A stretch of DNA of 9,155 nucleotides from an uncultured Oscillospiraceae bacterium (lineage in GTDB: Bacteria; Bacillota_A; Clostridia; Oscillospirales; Oscillospiraceae), in contig CANRMG010000066.1 of NCBI GenBank assembly GCA_947631675.1, positions 1 through 9,155 on the forward strand. The letters run 5' to 3'. Shown piece by piece: positions 6,525-9,155 of the stretch (the first letter of the stretch is position 1; the number at the start of each line of letters is the position of its first letter). The position numbers and the translations under genes are program-made. The notes beneath the pieces were generated by a model. The model saw nothing but the letters and a program-made list of their open reading frames with translations, made no database searches and had not been told where the DNA came from.

Positions 6525-6556
6525 TCAAACCTTTTCCGGTGCCGCGCCGATATACA
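6525..6556 (+). promoter_or_regulatory. Possible ECF-type promoter of the sigma/anti-sigma pair
   Basis: Between the terminator and the sigma gene lies TCAAACCTTTTC (6525-6536), and 17 bases after its AAAC is CGAT, running into TATACA (6551-6556). ECF promoters often have AAC in the -35 and CGT-like -10 elements, and many ECF genes transcribe themselves. The match is partial, and no good sigma-A -35 pairs with TATACA, so this is tentative. Confidence 0.3.
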
Positions 6557-6570
6557 GGTGTACAGCATCG

Positions 6571-6577
6571 AAAGGAG
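6571..6577 (+). promoter_or_regulatory. Ribosome binding site deciding the TTG start of the sigma gene
   Basis: AAAGGAG ends 7 bases before TTG at 6585. The only longer in-frame start, GTG at 6558, lies upstream of this site and would run through it, so TTG 6585 is preferred. Confidence 0.75.
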
Positions 6578-6584
6578 AACGACC

Positions 6585-7109
6585 TTGAACGACTTGCGCG
6601 CAAAAGTCAACACCGATCCGGCCTTCCTGCTGCAGGAGTACGGCGGGGATATATACCGGTTCTGCCGTAACCTTGCCTTTACCAGGGAGGATGGGGAGGA
6701 CCTCTTTCAGGACACGTTTCTCAGGATCATGCAGTCGCCCAAAACGCTGGCGGACAGAGACGGTCTCCGGCAGGCGCTGTTTTCCACGGCGCTGTCCCTC
6801 TGGCGGGACAGAAAGCGAAAATACGCCCGCCGGGAGCGCATCGCGCCCAGCGCCCCGCTGGAGGAAAACGACGTGAGCGGCGGCGACCTGGAAGAGGACC
6901 TCCTGTCCCGGGAGGAACGCCGGCTCGTCCGCCGACAGGTGGACGCCCTGCCGGAAAAATACCGTATCCCGACGGTGCTGTTCTACGCTTCAGAAATGAA
7001 AGTATCAGAGATCGCACAGCTTTTGAAGCTACCTGAGGGAACGGTGAAGTACCGCCTTTTTACCGCGCGCCAAATGGTGAAGAAAGGATTGATGGAACAT
7101 GACAAATAA
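6585..7109 (+). CDS. ECF-like RNA polymerase sigma factor (sigma-70 family)
   Basis: A 174-residue group 4 sigma factor with only regions 2 and 4, the normal ECF size. It directs RNA polymerase to a small regulon. Region 2 spans about 13-80, with FLLQEYGGDIYRFC and the acidic EDGEDLFQDTFLRIM stretch (35-49) followed by basic DRKRKYARRER (75-85). A linker rich in acidic residues (92-112) follows. Region 4 covers about 115-168, with LPEKYRIPTVLFYASEMKVS and helix-turn-helix SEIAQLLKLPEGTVKYRLF (141-159). The start is TTG, with a good ribosome binding site, which may keep expression low. The gene ends inside its neighbour (ATGACAAATAA, 11 bp overlap), which encodes a membrane protein, the classic sigma/anti-sigma arrangement that keeps the two in balance. 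Specific ECF group and target genes are unknown. Confidence 0.9.
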   Translation: MNDLRAKVNTDPAFLLQEYGGDIYRFCRNLAFTREDGEDLFQDTFLRIMQSPKTLADRDGLRQALFSTALSLWRDRKRKYARRERIAPSAPLEENDVSGGDLEEDLLSREERRLVRRQVDALPEKYRIPTVLFYASEMKVSEIAQLLKLPEGTVKYRLFTARQMVKKGLMEHDK

Positions 7110-8328
7110 ATACGACGACATGGACCGTCTGCTCCGCTGCGCCCTCGGGGACACCGAGCCCCCCGACGCCGGATTTCTCCGGCAGGTGGAGGCGAACATG
7201 AGAAAGGAGCAAACGATGCATTCCAAAAAACCGATAAAGCGGCTCGCCGTGCTGGCCCTGGCCGCGGCTCTGATCCTGGCCCTGGGCGCAACCGCCTATG
7301 CTGTGGCGAACTACACGGATTTCTTTGAAAAGATATTCGGCGGTCCAGACGCCGGAGAGCAGACCTATGAGATCCCGCTGGACCATTGGGACGAGGAGGG
7401 GAACAGTACCTCTATGGAGATCACCGTGGAGGGAGAGCCTGTGGACCAGGAGAAGGCCCAGGCCCTTCTGGGTGACAAGGTGGCGGAGGCGGCCAAGTCC
7501 ATCACCGTGGGGGATTATACCTGCACAGTGGAGGACATCGCCTGGTCGGAAAACGGCGTGGGCGCGCTGACCTACATCATCGAAAACCCCAACGGTCTGC
7601 CCGATGTCCAGATGATGAATGAAGTAATGGGCTTTTACCAGTGGGCAGACGACTGGGTAGATGTGGGAGACGGAAATGGTTATCTGGAGAACGGACCCAG
7701 CATCATGCCCTCCGGAGCCGTCTCCACGCCCATCACGTGGGAGTCTCTGGTCGCAGCGATGATGACCGTGGACAGCTATGATTCCCTCACGTCGGTGACG
7801 GACACCCGGCTGGAGGGCCGGTCCTACTTCACCCTCGCCGTGGAGGAGGTGCAGCCGGAGGCGCTGGACTTCTACTTTTTCGGCAAGCACACCGGAAATG
7901 ACATCCCGCTGGAGGAGCAGCTGGCGAACCAAATACCGGAGGAATACCGCCTCACCGTGCCCCTGCCGGAGCCGGCGGAGGCCGTGGAGCTGACTGCGGA
8001 GGAGGGCTGGACGGTCCGCGTGTCCCCCATGGGACTGGAACTCACGGCGCCGGGAGAATATGTTATGGAAAATTTCTCGATCAGCGAGATGGCGATCCAC
8101 TATGCCGACGGCAGCGAGTACGTCATAAGCGGCGGGGAGGCGAATATGAATAACACCATCTTCGGCTTCGTCGACGAGAGCGGCGTGCAGCGCGAAGTGT
8201 TCAACCGGCTGGTGGACCCGGCGGCGGTACAGTCCGTTACCTTGCGGGGCAGCGTCCCGGCGTCGGTGCTCTATGATGAAGACGATGACCAGGACACGGT
8301 CGACATGGACCTCACATTTACCAAGTAA
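7099..8328 (+). CDS. Membrane-anchored anti-sigma factor / sensor (DUF4179-like)
   Basis: A 409-residue single-pass protein. Residues 1-46 form a short charged cytoplasmic segment (YDDMDRLLRCALGDTEPPD), then a basic stop (KKPIKR) and one membrane helix, about 48-71, rich in Ala and Leu. The rest, about 72-409, would lie outside the membrane. It begins YTDFFEKIFGG, is strongly acidic, contains ENPNGLPDV and several Ig/beta-sandwich-like segments, and ends in an acidic DEDDDQD tail region (393-399). The layout matches clostridial anti-sigma proteins of the DUF4179 kind. No enzyme motif is visible. It overlaps the sigma gene by 11 bp and so probably holds that sigma factor at the membrane until an outside signal changes it. 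The ligand or stress is unknown. An internal in-frame ATG at 7216 (residue 40) has a better ribosome binding site than the first start, so a shorter product without the cytoplasmic segment is possible. Confidence 0.8.
   Translation: MTNKYDDMDRLLRCALGDTEPPDAGFLRQVEANMRKEQTMHSKKPIKRLAVLALAAALILALGATAYAVANYTDFFEKIFGGPDAGEQTYEIPLDHWDEEGNSTSMEITVEGEPVDQEKAQALLGDKVAEAAKSITVGDYTCTVEDIAWSENGVGALTYIIENPNGLPDVQMMNEVMGFYQWADDWVDVGDGNGYLENGPSIMPSGAVSTPITWESLVAAMMTVDSYDSLTSVTDTRLEGRSYFTLAVEEVQPEALDFYFFGKHTGNDIPLEEQLANQIPEEYRLTVPLPEPAEAVELTAEEGWTVRVSPMGLELTAPGEYVMENFSISEMAIHYADGSEYVISGGEANMNNTIFGFVDESGVQREVFNRLVDPAAVQSVTLRGSVPASVLYDEDDDQDTVDMDLTFTK
7205..7218 (+). promoter_or_regulatory. Internal ribosome binding site and in-frame ATG in the anti-sigma gene
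   Basis: AGGAG (7205-7209) sits 6 bases before an in-frame ATG at 7216 (codon 40). The annotated ATG at 7099 has only AGAAAGGA at a loose 10-base spacing. The internal start lies just before the membrane helix, so it would yield a form keeping the membrane and external parts but lacking the predicted sigma-binding part. Confidence 0.45.
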
Positions 8329-8350
8329 ACGCTATCTTTCCGTAGAAAAG

Positions 8351-8377
8351 GCGCGGCAGCCATTCCGGCTGCCGCGC
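8351..8377. terminator. Bidirectional intrinsic terminator between anti-sigma gene and gdhA
   Basis: An 11-bp perfect GC-rich stem (8351-8361 with 8367-8377) has loop ATTCC. On the plus strand it is followed by a T-rich stretch (GTTATATTTTG), and on the minus strand by CTTTTC (complement of 8345-8350). It lies 22 bases after the anti-sigma stop and 23 bases before the gdhA stop, so it can end both converging transcripts. Confidence 0.8.
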
Positions 8378-8400
8378 GTTATATTTTGCTGTTCAGTGAC

Positions 8401-9155
8401 TCACACGATGCCCTGGGCCATCATGGCCTCGGCCACCTTCAGGAAGCCGGCCACGTTGGCGCCCACCATCAGGTCGCCGGGCTTTCCGCACTCCACAGAA
8501 GCGTCGTAGCAGGCCTGATAGATGTTGGTCATGATGGTATGAAGCCGCTCGTCCACTTCCTCGAAGGACCAGGAAAGGCGCATGGAGTTCTGGGTCATCT
8601 CCAGACCGGAGGTGGCCACGCCGCCGGCGTTGGAGGCCTTGCCGGGGCTGTAGAGCAGGCCCGCGCCCTGGACCACCGCGATGGCCTCGGGGGTCAGAGG
8701 CATGTTGGCGCCCTCGAACACGCCGATGCAGCCGTTGGCCACCAGGGCCTTGGCACCGTCGGCGTCCATCTCATTCTGGCTGGCGCAGGGCAGGGCGATG
8801 TCGCACTTCACGTTCCAGATGCCCTTGCAGCCCTCGTGGTACTCGGAGCCGGGGACCTCCTGGGCGTAGACGCTGATGCGGGCGCGGCGGTTCTGCTTGA
8901 TGTCGAACAGCACGTCCAGGTCGATGCCCTTGGGGTCGTAGACATAGCCCTGGGAGTCGCTCATGGCCACTACCTTGCCGCCCAGCTGGGTGGCCTTCTC
9001 CGCTGCGTACTGGGCCACGTTGCCGGAGCCGGAGACGATCACGGTCTTGCCCTCAAAGCTGGTATCCTTCAGATGCTTCAGCGCCTCAGCGGCGTAGTAG
9101 CACAGGCCGTAGCCGGTGGCCTGGGTCCGGGCCAGGGAGCCGCCGAAGGTCAGGC
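8401..9155 (-). CDS. gdhA: NADP-type glutamate dehydrogenase, C-terminal part (5' truncated by window edge)
   Basis: The last 250 residues of GdhA, which makes glutamate from 2-oxoglutarate and ammonium (or the reverse) in the cytoplasm, central to nitrogen assimilation. The frame stays open to the window edge, beyond the ATG/GTG-bounded frame that begins at 9042, so the N-terminal substrate domain and catalytic lysine lie outside. Seen here: FGGSLARTQATGYG (residues 3-16), the Rossmann loop VSGSGNVAQYAAEKA (40-54), AMSDSQGYVYD (63-73), where the serine-rich loop is typical of NADP-type enzymes, DIALPCASQNE, GANMPLTPEAI, and the strongly conserved KASNAGGVATSGLEMTQNS, ending AEAMMAQGIV. It aligns without gaps of note to the E. 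coli-type hexameric enzyme C terminus. It is convergent with the sigma/anti-sigma pair and has no visible functional link with it. Confidence 0.96.
   Translation of the reverse strand, partial: LTFGGSLARTQATGYGLCYYAAEALKHLKDTSFEGKTVIVSGSGNVAQYAAEKATQLGGKVVAMSDSQGYVYDPKGIDLDVLFDIKQNRRARISVYAQEVPGSEYHEGCKGIWNVKCDIALPCASQNEMDADGAKALVANGCIGVFEGANMPLTPEAIAVVQGAGLLYSPGKASNAGGVATSGLEMTQNSMRLSWSFEEVDERLHTIMTNIYQACYDASVECGKPGDLMVGANVAGFLKVAEAMMAQGIV

Noticed and set aside
5029..6603. 524-codon minus-strand open frame opposite the MATE gene
   Set aside because: Antisense to a conserved transporter, very rich in His, Asp and Gly, and it crosses the strong terminator at 6469-6508.
7060..8100. 346-codon minus-strand open frame opposite the anti-sigma gene
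   Set aside because: Opposite a gene with clear operon context and membrane topology. The His/Arg/Leu-rich composition and lack of family resemblance mark it as a shadow.

Overview
The window is GC-rich chromosomal DNA from what looks like an anaerobic, low-branching Firmicute, probably a clostridial gut bacterium of the Oscillospiraceae / Flavonifractor type. This is inferred from protein-level resemblance, strong AGGAGG-type ribosome binding sites, and the gene set (RecD2, ComFC, a DUF4179-like sigma/anti-sigma pair, NADP-type GdhA). No database was searched. Genes are tightly packed, and I see no tRNA, rRNA, CRISPR, insertion sequence or prophage.

Layout. (1) 1-2530, plus strand: a three-gene run made of the C-terminal part of a RecD2-type helicase (cut by the window edge), a ComFC-type phosphoribosyltransferase-fold protein overlapping it by 11 bp, and an MreB-like bacterial actin 13 bp further on. 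It ends in a bidirectional hairpin at 2536-2563. (2) 2563-3510, minus strand: a cytoplasmic alpha/beta hydrolase of the lysophospholipase / monoacylglycerol lipase type. (3) 3511-3584: a short divergent control region with two promoter-like sequences facing each other. (4) 3585-6456, plus strand: glycerol kinase glpK, followed after 1 bp by a MATE-family exporter and then a strong intrinsic terminator. (5) 6585-8328, plus strand: a short ECF-like sigma factor with a TTG start, overlapping by 11 bp a single-pass membrane protein that is probably its anti-sigma/sensor. (6) 8351-8377: a second bidirectional hairpin. (7) 8401-9155, minus strand: the C-terminal part of NADP-type glutamate dehydrogenase, cut by the window edge.

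How the genes may work together. A lipase-like hydrolase and glycerol kinase share one divergent control region, which suggests release and then capture of glycerol, though the lipase substrate is not proven. The sigma/anti-sigma pair looks like a self-contained envelope-stress or signal-response switch. The RecD2-ComFC-MreB-like run joins DNA-processing genes to an actin homologue. That homologue keeps the nucleotide-binding scaffold and a hydrophobic membrane loop but has lost residues expected for ATP hydrolysis. It is the most unusual item here. The rest is mostly ordinary housekeeping or accessory content, and I did not find a clear new multi-gene system.
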